In this document: positions 46,607-53,923 of the stretch, piece after piece
Numbering within the stretch: position 1 is the first letter of the stretch
Layout: every line of letters starts with the position of its first letter
Assembly: GCF_900106945.1 (NCBI RefSeq)
Contig: NZ_FNNE01000008.1
Location: 62,001-126,000 of the forward strand
DNA: 64,000 nt
Direction: 5' to 3'
Source of the DNA: Marinobacter mobilis
Lineage (GTDB): Bacteria; Pseudomonadota; Gammaproteobacteria; Pseudomonadales; Oleiphilaceae
Position numbers and translations under genes: made by a program
Notes under the pieces: generated by a model
Databases searched by the model: none
What the model was told of the DNA's origin: nothing
What the model saw: the letters and a program-made list of their open reading frames with translations, nothing else

Positions 46607-48418
46607 GTGATAGAAAAACTTCGTAATATCGCCATTATTGCCCACGTTGACCATGGCAAAACCACCCTGGTGGACAAGCTGTTGCGTCTTTCCGGTACGC
46701 TGGATCGCAAAGAGCTCGAAAACGAGCGCGTTATGGATTCCAACGACCAGGAAAAAGAGCGTGGCATTACCATTCTGGCGAAAAACACCGCGCTGAAATG
46801 GAACGGCTACGATATCAACATCGTTGATACCCCGGGACACGCCGACTTTGGCGGTGAAGTAGAGCGGGTGATGAGCATGGTGGACTGTGTGCTGTTGGTG
46901 GTTGATTCCATCGACGGTCCTATGCCGCAAACCCGTTTTGTGACCCAGAAGGCGTTTGCAGCGGGTCTGCGCCCGATTGTGGTGGTGAACAAGATTGACC
47001 GTCCGGGCGCACGTCCGGACTGGGTGGTTGACCAGGTGTTCGATCTGTTCGACGCCCTGGGAGCCACTGACGAGCAGCTGGACTTCCCGATTGTCTACGC
47101 CAGTGCCCTGAACGGTATTGCCGGTCTGGATCATGAGAATCTGGACGACAATATGGACGCTGTGTTCCAGGCGATCGTTGACCATGTGCCGGCGCCTTCT
47201 GTCGATCTGGACGGTCCTTTCCAGATGCAGATCTCCCAGCTCGATTACAACAGCTTCCTGGGTGTTATCGGCATTGGTCGCATCATGCGGGGCAAGGTCA
47301 AGACCAACACCCCGGTGACGGCAATCGGTGCTGACGGCAAGAAGCGTCAGGGTCGTATTCTCAAGATCATGGGGCACTCCGGTCTGCAGCGGGTTGAAGT
47401 TGAAGAGGCTCAGGCGGGCGATATCGTTTGCATCAGCGGCCTGGATGAGCTGTACATCTCCGATACCCTTTGTGACCAGTCTAACGTCGAAGCGCTGCCG
47501 CCTCTCACGGTGGATGAGCCGACCGTGTCCATGACGTTCCAGGTTAACGACTCGCCCTTCTGTGGTAAGGAAGGCAAGTACGTCACCAGCCGTAATATCA
47601 AAGATCGTCTGGACAAGGAATTGCTGCACAACGTTGCACTGCGTGTTGAAGAAGGTGACTCTGCGGACAAGTTCAAAGTATCCGGTCGTGGTGAGCTGCA
47701 TCTGTCCGTGCTGATCGAGAATATGCGTCGGGAGAACTTCGAGCTGGCGGTGGGTCGTCCGGAAGTCGTCATTAAAGAGGTGGATGGCGTCAAGCAGGAG
47801 CCGTACGAGAATGTCATTATCGACATCGAGGAGCAGCATCAGGGTTCAGTGATGGAGCAGATGGGGCTGCGTAAGGGCGATATGACCAACATGACGCCGG
47901 ATGGCAAGGGTCGTATGCGTCTTGAGTATACGGTTCCTGCCCGCGGCCTGATTGGTTTCCGGAACACCTTCCTGACCATGACCTCGGGCACCGGTATCCT
48001 GACCTCCACCTTCAGCCATTACGGCCCGATCAAGGTGGGTGAGGTGACCAATCGTCAGAACGGCGTGCTGGTGTCCATGGCGACCGGAACCGCGCTGACC
48101 TACTCGCTGGAAACTCTGCAGAGCCGTGGCAAGCTGTTCCTTGATCCTGGCCAGGAAATCTATGAAGGCCAGCTGTGCGGTATTCACAGTCGTGATAACG
48201 ATCTGGTTGTTAACCCGACCAAGGGTAAAAAGCTCGACAATATGCGTGCTTCTGGCAAGGACGAGGTCATTGGACTGGTTCCGCCCATCAAGTTCACCTT
48301 GGAGCAGGCGCTCGAGTTTATCGATGACGATGAGCTGGTTGAAGTAACGCCCAAGTCGATTCGTCTGCGCAAGAAGCTTCTCAGTGAGAACGAGCGTAAG
48401 CGCGCTCACAAGAAGTAA
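46607..48418 (+). CDS. typA: Ribosome-associated GTPase TypA/BipA
   Basis: A 603-residue translational GTPase acting in ribosome assembly and stress adaptation. G-domain motifs are [12 protein letters not shown] (P loop), DTPGHADF (G3) and [14 protein letters not shown] (G4). EF-G-like domains follow, and the BipA-specific C-terminal domain ends near KRAHKK. The start is GTG with AGGA seven bases upstream, giving [17 protein letters not shown], as in the family. The upstream extension has no family likeness. Confidence 0.96.
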   Translation: MIEKLRNIAIIAHVDHGKTTLVDKLLRLSGTLDRKELENERVMDSNDQEKERGITILAKNTALKWNGYDINIVDTPGHADFGGEVERVMSMVDCVLLVVDSIDGPMPQTRFVTQKAFAAGLRPIVVVNKIDRPGARPDWVVDQVFDLFDALGATDEQLDFPIVYASALNGIAGLDHENLDDNMDAVFQAIVDHVPAPSVDLDGPFQMQISQLDYNSFLGVIGIGRIMRGKVKTNTPVTAIGADGKKRQGRILKIMGHSGLQRVEVEEAQAGDIVCISGLDELYISDTLCDQSNVEALPPLTVDEPTVSMTFQVNDSPFCGKEGKYVTSRNIKDRLDKELLHNVALRVEEGDSADKFKVSGRGELHLSVLIENMRRENFELAVGRPEVVIKEVDGVKQEPYENVIIDIEEQHQGSVMEQMGLRKGDMTNMTPDGKGRMRLEYTVPARGLIGFRNTFLTMTSGTGILTSTFSHYGPIKVGEVTNRQNGVLVSMATGTALTYSLETLQSRGKLFLDPGQEIYEGQLCGIHSRDNDLVVNPTKGKKLDNMRASGKDEVIGLVPPIKFTLEQALEFIDDDELVEVTPKSIRLRKKLLSENERKRAHKK

Positions 48419-48445
48419 CGCTGGCGCGTCAAGCGAGCGGTAATG

Positions 48446-48473
48446 AAAAGGCGGCCATCAGGGCCGCCTTTTT
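48446..48473 (+). terminator. Rho-independent terminator of typA
   Basis: AAAGGCGGCC / GGCCGCCTTT with an ATCAG loop, followed by T residues. Confidence 0.9.
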
Positions 48474-48543
48474 CGTGTATGGCCTGCAGGGCAGGCGAGC
48501 GGATTTCGTGCCATACTCCAGCGATGACACTTTCTGTAACGCC

Positions 48544-49518
48544 ATGGCCCCCGACATGCTGAATCTGTACCCGGATATTCAACCCAACGCCCGTCACCGC
48601 CTCAAAGTGGGCGGGGTCCACGAGTTGTATCTTGAAGAAAGCGGGAACCCGGCCGGTACCCCGGTGCTGGTGGTGCACGGTGGTCCGGGCGGGGGCTGTG
48701 AGGACTATTACCGGCGTTTTTTCGATGCGGAGCGTTACCGGATTATTCTGCTGGACCAGCGTGGTTCTGGTCGATCCACGCCGTTGGCGGAACTGGATAA
48801 CAACACCACCGCTGATCTGGTGGCCGACATGGAACAGGTTCGCCAGTTTCTGGGCATCGACAAATGGCTGCTGTTTGGCGGGAGCTGGGGCTCGACCCTT
48901 AGCCTTGTCTACACGGAAGCCTACCCGGAAAGGGTGCTGGGATTGGTGTTGCGGGGCATCTTCCTGTGTCGCCCTGAGGACATTCGCTGGTTTTATCAGG
49001 AAGGCGCCAGCCGGGTTTTTCCGGATTACTGGGAGGATTACCTGGCCCCGATTCCAGTGGATGAACGCTCGGACATGGTGTCGGCCTACTACCGCCGGTT
49101 GACCAGCAGCAATGAACTGGAACAGATACAGGCTGCCAAAGCATGGTCGGTGTGGGAGGGGCGCTGTGCGACACTGCATCCGAACCCCGCGGTGGTCGAT
49201 CGCTTCGGGCATCCCCATGTGGCCATCGCGCTGGCGCGAATTGAATGCCATTACTTCATGAACCACGCCTTTCTGGAGCCCGGTCAAATCCTGAAGGATG
49301 CCGCGGCGCTACAAGGTATTCCAGGTGTCATTGTTCATGGGCGTTACGATATGGTGTGTCCGCTGGATAATGCCTTTGCCCTGAGCAAGGTGTGGCCGGA
49401 GGCGGATCTGCGGATCATTCGCGATGCCGGTCACTCGGCGTCCGAACCCGCCATTGTCGATGCGTTGATTCGGGCAGTGGATGATGTCATGGCAAAGGTG
49501 GACAAGTCTGCGGGGTAG
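48544..49518 (+). CDS. pip: Prolyl aminopeptidase (proline iminopeptidase)
   Basis: A 324-residue alpha/beta hydrolase of family S33 that removes N-terminal proline. Motifs are VVHGGPGGGCEDYYRRFF (oxyanion hole), LLDQRGSGRST, the nucleophile elbow GGSWGSTL, the catalytic Asp in HGRYDMVCP and the His in DAGHSASEP. The start is uncertain. The ATG used gives MAPDMLNLYPDI, the next in-frame ATG is 12 bases later, and neither has a clear ribosome-binding site. Confidence 0.92.
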   Translation: MAPDMLNLYPDIQPNARHRLKVGGVHELYLEESGNPAGTPVLVVHGGPGGGCEDYYRRFFDAERYRIILLDQRGSGRSTPLAELDNNTTADLVADMEQVRQFLGIDKWLLFGGSWGSTLSLVYTEAYPERVLGLVLRGIFLCRPEDIRWFYQEGASRVFPDYWEDYLAPIPVDERSDMVSAYYRRLTSSNELEQIQAAKAWSVWEGRCATLHPNPAVVDRFGHPHVAIALARIECHYFMNHAFLEPGQILKDAAALQGIPGVIVHGRYDMVCPLDNAFALSKVWPEADLRIIRDAGHSASEPAIVDALIRAVDDVMAKVDKSAG

Positions 49519-49605
49519 CTTCCACTATGGTGGTAACGGGCTGCCCTTGCGACTGTCAGGCGTGATGGCTAGAATCCTGCCTTCTCAGGAAGTTGCGGGA
49601 TATGT

Positions 49606-50064
49606 ATGAAAGGATTGATACAGCGAGTCACTCAGGCGAGCGTTTCCGTGGATGGGGAACGGATCTCCGAGATTCCGGCGGGATTGTTGTTGTTGCTGGG
49701 TGTTGAGCGCAACGATGGTCTTGGTCAGGTCGATGTTCTCTGCAAGAAAATACTTTCCTATCGAGTGTTCCCGGACGAGCAGGGGCGAATGAATCGCAGC
49801 CTGCGGGATATTGGCGGGTCCTTGCTTGTCGTTCCTCAGTTCACCCTGGCGGCGGATACCGGCTCCGGTACCCGTCCGGGTTTTTCAACCGCTGCAGAAC
49901 CTGCGCGGGCTCGTGAGCTGTATTCCCGATTTGTGTCGCTTGCCAGAGAGGCTTTGGGTCGTGACCGGGTGGGGGAAGGCCGTTTTGGCGCTGATATGCA
50001 GGTCTTCCTGATCAATGACGGGCCGGTCACGTTTATGCTGGACGCGCCCGCGGTTTCAAAATAG
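49606..50064 (+). CDS. dtd: D-aminoacyl-tRNA deacylase
   Basis: A 152-residue dimeric enzyme that hydrolyses D-amino acids wrongly attached to tRNA. Signatures are MKGLIQRVTQASVSVDGE, the active-site VPQFTLAADTGSGTRPGF and the C-terminal NDGPVTFMLD that holds the cross-subunit Gly-Pro pair. The length is typical. Confidence 0.96.
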   Translation: MKGLIQRVTQASVSVDGERISEIPAGLLLLLGVERNDGLGQVDVLCKKILSYRVFPDEQGRMNRSLRDIGGSLLVVPQFTLAADTGSGTRPGFSTAAEPARARELYSRFVSLAREALGRDRVGEGRFGADMQVFLINDGPVTFMLDAPAVSK

Positions 50065-50319
50065 GGCGCAACAGGTTAGAAGGGGCCAATTTGGTGCGTC
50101 ATTTTGTCGGGACATCATTCGGCATGGCCCGCTCATCTTGTTTTAATATTTTATCTATCTGAAATATTACGGAAATATTTCACTTGGCCTCTGATTTGAA
50201 TATGGCTTTGCCAACCTGTATGGCTATAAACCCGCCAAACTGTGTCACAAAACGGACTAAAAAAACCGGTATAAATGTTTGCAAATAGGAATTCTTTGTA
50301 TTAAAAAAGGTTCATCACA

Positions 50320-50503
50320 CAGCTCTTTAACTAAGAGTTGTAAGTGACTGACATAAAAAGAGTCGATGGTGGCATCGCCCAACGTGTAACGGACACAGAG
50401 CCGGTTGGGTGTGGGGTAGGCCGCGATGTTCGCAGGGTGGCTGCCCTAATACGGTTCGCGAGAACGCGTAGGTCTCCATTTACTATTTGTCACGAAAGTG
50501 ACA
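50320..50503 (+). ncRNA. Candidate structured leader RNA upstream of the porin gene
   Basis: Successive hairpins can be drawn: CAGCTCTT/AAGAGTTG (50320-50340); CGATG/CATCG (50364-50377); CCCAAC/GTTGGG (50378-50409) enclosing GTGT/ACAC; GCGA/TCGC (50423-50433); TACG-GTTC / GAAC-(G)-CGTA (50450-50470), eight pairs with one bulged G and a GCGA tetraloop; and TGTCAC/GTGACA with a GAAA tetraloop (50488-50503). Two GNRA tetraloops and so many adjacent perfect stems suggest selection for RNA structure. It could be the 5' leader of the porin mRNA or a separate RNA. It matches no riboswitch class I know. Confidence 0.45.
50321..50332 (+). promoter_or_regulatory. boxA-like antitermination sequence
   Basis: AGCTCTTTAACT matches ten of twelve positions of the rRNA leader boxA (TGCTCTTTAACA), the NusB/NusE-binding site. 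No rRNA gene is near. It lies at the 5' end of the hairpin-rich region and overlaps its first stem. Confidence 0.35.
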
Positions 50504-50585
50504 TGTTTACGACACACAATTGGGCGCGTTCTTGGCTTGATTGTTGAAGTCATTAGAAAAACGGGTAAAACCCGACGCTAAAACC

Positions 50586-50597
50586 TGAGTTAACTCA
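50586..50597. repeat. Perfect 12-bp palindrome TGAGTTAACTCA before the porin start
   Basis: It lies immediately upstream of the AAGGAAG ribosome-binding site. It may be an operator or a short hairpin modulating translation. A neighbouring hairpin CGGGT/ACCCG lies at 50562-50574. Confidence 0.4.
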
Positions 50598-50614
50598 AAA
50601 AAGGAAGACGCAAC

Positions 50615-51547
50615 ATGAAAAAGACGCTCATCGCATCTGCTATCGCCGCGGCTACATTCTCCGGCGCAGCCATGGCCGAAGGTATGCCGACTGTTTACGG
50701 TAACATCCAGCTGGCAACCCAGTACACCGACGTTGAAGACCTCGGTCACGGTTCTGCTCTGGAAGACAACGGTTCCACCATTGGCATCAAGCACGAGCAC
50801 GAAATCGCTCCGGGCATCACTGGCTTCTTCAAGGCCGAGCTGGAATTCGACGCTGACGACAAGAGTAGCAGCACTGGCTTGTCCAGCCTGGACGAGGCCT
50901 ACATCGGTGTGAAAGGTGATTTCGGTAAGGTTTGGGTGGGTTCTGACGACTCCACTTACGAAACTGCCATCGACGAAATCGCCAACTACTTCGAGTACGG
51001 CGCTCTGAACCTGGGCGGCGAATACGAGACTGGTGAAGGCGACCTGATCCAGTACAGCTCTCCAAGCTTTGCAGGCCTGAAGCTGCACGGTGCTGTTCAG
51101 TACAACGGCGACGCTGAGAACGCTGAAAAGTCCTACCCGTACCAGCTGGCTGCTACCTATGAGATTGATGCTCTGGAAGTGGCTGTGGCTATGGACTCCA
51201 ACGACAGCCCTGACGGTGTTAACAATGAAAACACCTACGGCCTGCGTGGTTCCTACGCCATGGGTGATCTGCGTCTGACTGCTCAGTACCAGGATCGTAA
51301 AGACGTAGGCGACGTATGGGGCGTATTCGGTGGCTACACCATGGGCGCCAACGTATTCGCTCTGTCCTACGAGATGGCTTCTGAGGACAACACTGATAAC
51401 GAAGTGTCTACCATCTCTGCCCAGGCGCTGCACAACGTTTCCGACAACCTGTACGTATACGTTGAAGGCTACCTGACCAACCTGGACGACGGTACTAGCG
51501 ACACTGACGTTACCCAGGCTGTTATCGGTGCTACTTACTACTTCTGA
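50615..51547 (+). CDS. Outer-membrane porin
   Basis: A 310-residue beta-barrel protein with a signal peptide (KTLIASAIAAATFSGAAMA) and a mature start EGMPTVYGNIQLATQY. Alternating amphipathic strands follow, with the conserved IGIKHEHEIAPGITGFFKAELEF and DEAYIGVKGDFGKVWVGSDDS segments of general trimeric porins. It ends in the Phe (ATYYF) that signals assembly by the Bam complex. The protein is acidic, as in marine bacteria. Codon use is biased to C-ending Asn, Tyr and Phe codons, consistent with high expression. AAGGAAG precedes the ATG. Confidence 0.93.
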   Translation: MKKTLIASAIAAATFSGAAMAEGMPTVYGNIQLATQYTDVEDLGHGSALEDNGSTIGIKHEHEIAPGITGFFKAELEFDADDKSSSTGLSSLDEAYIGVKGDFGKVWVGSDDSTYETAIDEIANYFEYGALNLGGEYETGEGDLIQYSSPSFAGLKLHGAVQYNGDAENAEKSYPYQLAATYEIDALEVAVAMDSNDSPDGVNNENTYGLRGSYAMGDLRLTAQYQDRKDVGDVWGVFGGYTMGANVFALSYEMASEDNTDNEVSTISAQALHNVSDNLYVYVEGYLTNLDDGTSDTDVTQAVIGATYYF

Positions 51548-51580
51548 TCCAGCCTTCTGCTGAGTTAGTTGAAGTAACAG

Positions 51581-51611
51581 AAACGGCGACCTTCGGGTCG
51601 CCGTTTTTTTT
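51581..51611 (+). terminator. Rho-independent terminator of the porin gene
   Basis: AAACGGCGACC-TTCG-GGTCGCCGTTT, a perfect 11-bp stem with a UUCG tetraloop and a long T tract. Confidence 0.92.
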
Positions 51612-51655
51612 GTGTATGCTGGCGGGAAAATTCTCGGTAGCAAGGCCCGTCTTTT

Positions 51656-52492
51656 ATGGCTCAGGAACTGGAAATAAAGCTTACCCTTTCTCCTGACATG
51701 TCCCGTCAGGCTCATCAATGGTTAATGGCGCAGCCAGAAGCTTCGGCAGGTGCCTGCAAGACATTGATCAACGCCTATTTCGATACCCCGCAGGCAGACC
51801 TGAACCAGCGCCGTGCGGCCCTGCGTATGCGCCAGGCAGGTGACCGAAATATTCAGACCCTGAAAACACAGGGCGAGTTCGTTAACGGGGCTCATCGCCG
51901 CCAGGAGTGGGAGTGGCCGGTGCCCACGACTGCACTTGATCTGTCCCTGCTGGCCGGTACGCCCCTTGCTGATGATCTGGATCTCTCTACCCTGACGGCG
52001 GTCTTTGAGACTAACTTCGAACGTCAGATCGTGATGTTGGACGATGGTGAGGCGTTGATTGAGTGTGCCTTCGATAGCGGTGAAATCAAGGCTGCAGGCC
52101 ATGTCATGCCTCTGTGTGAACTCGAGTTTGAGCTGAAGTCCGGTGATGAGTCCCGGTTGCTGTATTGGGCTCGGCAGGTGGCAGAGCAAGTACCGTTTTT
52201 TATCAATCTGATCAGTAAGGCGGAGCAGGGCTATCACCTGGCAGGGCTGCATGAGCCTGAAGCGCTGGCCGACGACGCGGATGTTGTGACCCGTTTCTTT
52301 CATGGGGTGAGTGTACTTTGGCTCAACGGGGCAGTAACCAATGAGCTGGCAGTCGCTATGAGCGAGGTTGAGAGCTGTTTCAAGAATGTCGCTTCAGCTT
52401 CGGAAGCGTTGGCGTTTGAGCGGTTTAGGGCCGCCCCAGACCGAACGAAGGTGTTGAGCCTGGGAGCATTCCAGCTTGCCCTGTTGGGGTAA
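51656..52492 (+). CDS. CYTH-domain protein (triphosphatase-like)
   Basis: A 278-residue protein whose N-terminal 200 residues form a CYTH triphosphate tunnel. It has the start motif QELEIKLTL (ExExK), YFDTPQADLNQRRAALRMR, LKTQGEF, RQEWEWPV, ECAFDSGEIK and CELEFELKSGD. The family includes inorganic triphosphatases such as YgiF. The usual C-terminal CHAD domain is absent; only about 75 helical residues remain. An activity on inorganic triphosphate is likely but not certain. Confidence 0.87.
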   Translation: MAQELEIKLTLSPDMSRQAHQWLMAQPEASAGACKTLINAYFDTPQADLNQRRAALRMRQAGDRNIQTLKTQGEFVNGAHRRQEWEWPVPTTALDLSLLAGTPLADDLDLSTLTAVFETNFERQIVMLDDGEALIECAFDSGEIKAAGHVMPLCELEFELKSGDESRLLYWARQVAEQVPFFINLISKAEQGYHLAGLHEPEALADDADVVTRFFHGVSVLWLNGAVTNELAVAMSEVESCFKNVASASEALAFERFRAAPDRTKVLSLGAFQLALLG

Positions 52493-52658
52493 CGCCTGCC
52501 TTGGCGCTATTACCAGCGATTGTGGTGTCAGATCAGGGGGGCGTTGTCGCAGTGGTATGGCTGCCGCGGAGCTCGATAGGTGCAGGGATGCGCTTTCGAG
52601 GGCGGCGCAAGACGCTCCCTAGGCTGCCGCGAACCGGAGTGATTCGGGCCTGGTCCAG

Positions 52659-53804
52659 CTAGGCGCTCCCATTACGTTCCTGCATTTCCTGCCACCTCTC
52701 AACAAACGCCCGGTATCGGTCCAGCGCTTCCTTGACGATCTCAAGGCTTGGTGTGTCCTTGGACTTCACGAGCACAATCAGGCCCTTACCCTCAATTTCC
52801 TTTGTAACCTCCGGGTGGCAAATCACTTCGTTGTCGTGATTGATGTAGGCCAGCGCGGTACCTATGCCATGGCGAATGAGCGCACTGACAATATCGGCCC
52901 AATTGAGGTCGTCGAGTACCAGATTGTAGCGGTGCGGATGATCTTCCTCGTAGTTGAACATGTCCTCCAGAACCCGCTCTGAGCCTGGGGCGACAACGGC
53001 CTTGACCATGATTTCCGGGTAGGTGCGAACGGGGCGGATCATGGTTTTAACGCCCAGTTGAGCGAACCGGGGCCGGTTTTCGTCCCGTACGATTTCGGCA
53101 ATGACCCGATTGCCCAGGTTGGCTTCGCTCAGTCGGTGGCAGACATCAAAGGTGAGGCTGTCGGACGTGGGGTCGGATTCGTCATCCGCCAGAACCAGAA
53201 TGTGGCGGGCATCGCCGGCGTGAGCGGCTTTCAGTGCGGCGCCGTCACTGCCGGTACCGTGGTAGTGAATCAGGCCGTTGTCTGCCAGTTCCGATGGCAA
53301 CCCATTGGGGTAGGCGCGGGTCAGAATCAGGATGGGGACCGTTTCATAGCCAGGGACGGCGCGGATCTGCGAAGCAATGCGGGTGAAGTACTGCTCCCCG
53401 CCGTGCCGTGGGGTGTTGATGATCAGGATATGGTCTTTCATTTTGTAGATCCAGCGTCCGGTTAAGATGCGTTCCCTTCGGTAAAAACGGTACTCGATAA
53501 AGTCACTGATGATCAGGGTCATCAGTGTGATGGCTGCGACAAACATCACCAGTATGGTGCTGATTCGGCCGATGGCGGTCTGTGGCGCATAATCGCCATA
53601 ACCCACGGTGACGACGGTGGTCATGGTGAGCCAGGCCGCCTCAAACAGGGTCAACTCCTCCACGGTCCACAACACCAGAGTCTGGCACACGAGCAAAAGC
53701 CCGAGGAACAGAAACAGTCGTTTCATCCGGGCACGGATGATGCCTGCCATCGGCAAATGCGACAATTGGTGTTCAGGGTTGAGAGGGCGTCGGTCTCGTT
53801 GCAT
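52659..53804 (-). CDS. Potassium channel protein with RCK/TrkA-N domain
   Basis: A 381-residue protein. It has an N-terminal two-helix pore unit (about 29-50 and 75-103) with selectivity filter TVVTVGYGDYAPQT. A cytoplasmic RCK region follows (about 120-340), resembling ligand-gated channels, with ILIINTPRHGGEQYF in the nucleotide-fold position and HILVLADDESDPTSD. The Gly-rich loop of a typical Rossmann fold is not canonical, so nucleotide binding is uncertain. A C-terminal coiled segment ends the protein. It is divergent from glnE. Confidence 0.88.
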   Translation of the reverse strand: MQRDRRPLNPEHQLSHLPMAGIIRARMKRLFLFLGLLLVCQTLVLWTVEELTLFEAAWLTMTTVVTVGYGDYAPQTAIGRISTILVMFVAAITLMTLIISDFIEYRFYRRERILTGRWIYKMKDHILIINTPRHGGEQYFTRIASQIRAVPGYETVPILILTRAYPNGLPSELADNGLIHYHGTGSDGAALKAAHAGDARHILVLADDESDPTSDSLTFDVCHRLSEANLGNRVIAEIVRDENRPRFAQLGVKTMIRPVRTYPEIMVKAVVAPGSERVLEDMFNYEEDHPHRYNLVLDDLNWADIVSALIRHGIGTALAYINHDNEVICHPEVTKEIEGKGLIVLVKSKDTPSLEIVKEALDRYRAFVERWQEMQERNGSA

Positions 53805-53923
53805 GGTGGTCCAGTTGGTGCCTGCCCGACAGGGTCATCGCGGCAGTGGTTTTGTTGCTTGGCGGATCGTTATAAAGTATGAACGCTCAAGGGGAATATA
53901 ACAGACAAACAGGGGTTTGCATT

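Larger units (their letters stand above)
50065..50614. other. Long non-coding leader region of the porin gene
   Basis: A 550-base gap. The left part is AT-rich and holds an inverted repeat GAAATATT / AATATTTC (50161-50181). The right part contains a boxA-like sequence and a chain of potential hairpins. A 67-codon frame at 50344-50547 overlaps the hairpins, has no likeness and is not called. No clear sigma-70 promoter pair was identified. Confidence 0.7.

Noticed and set aside
50344..50547. 67-codon reading frame upstream of the porin
   Set aside because: Lies across the hairpin chain, has no ribosome-binding site and no recognisable sequence.
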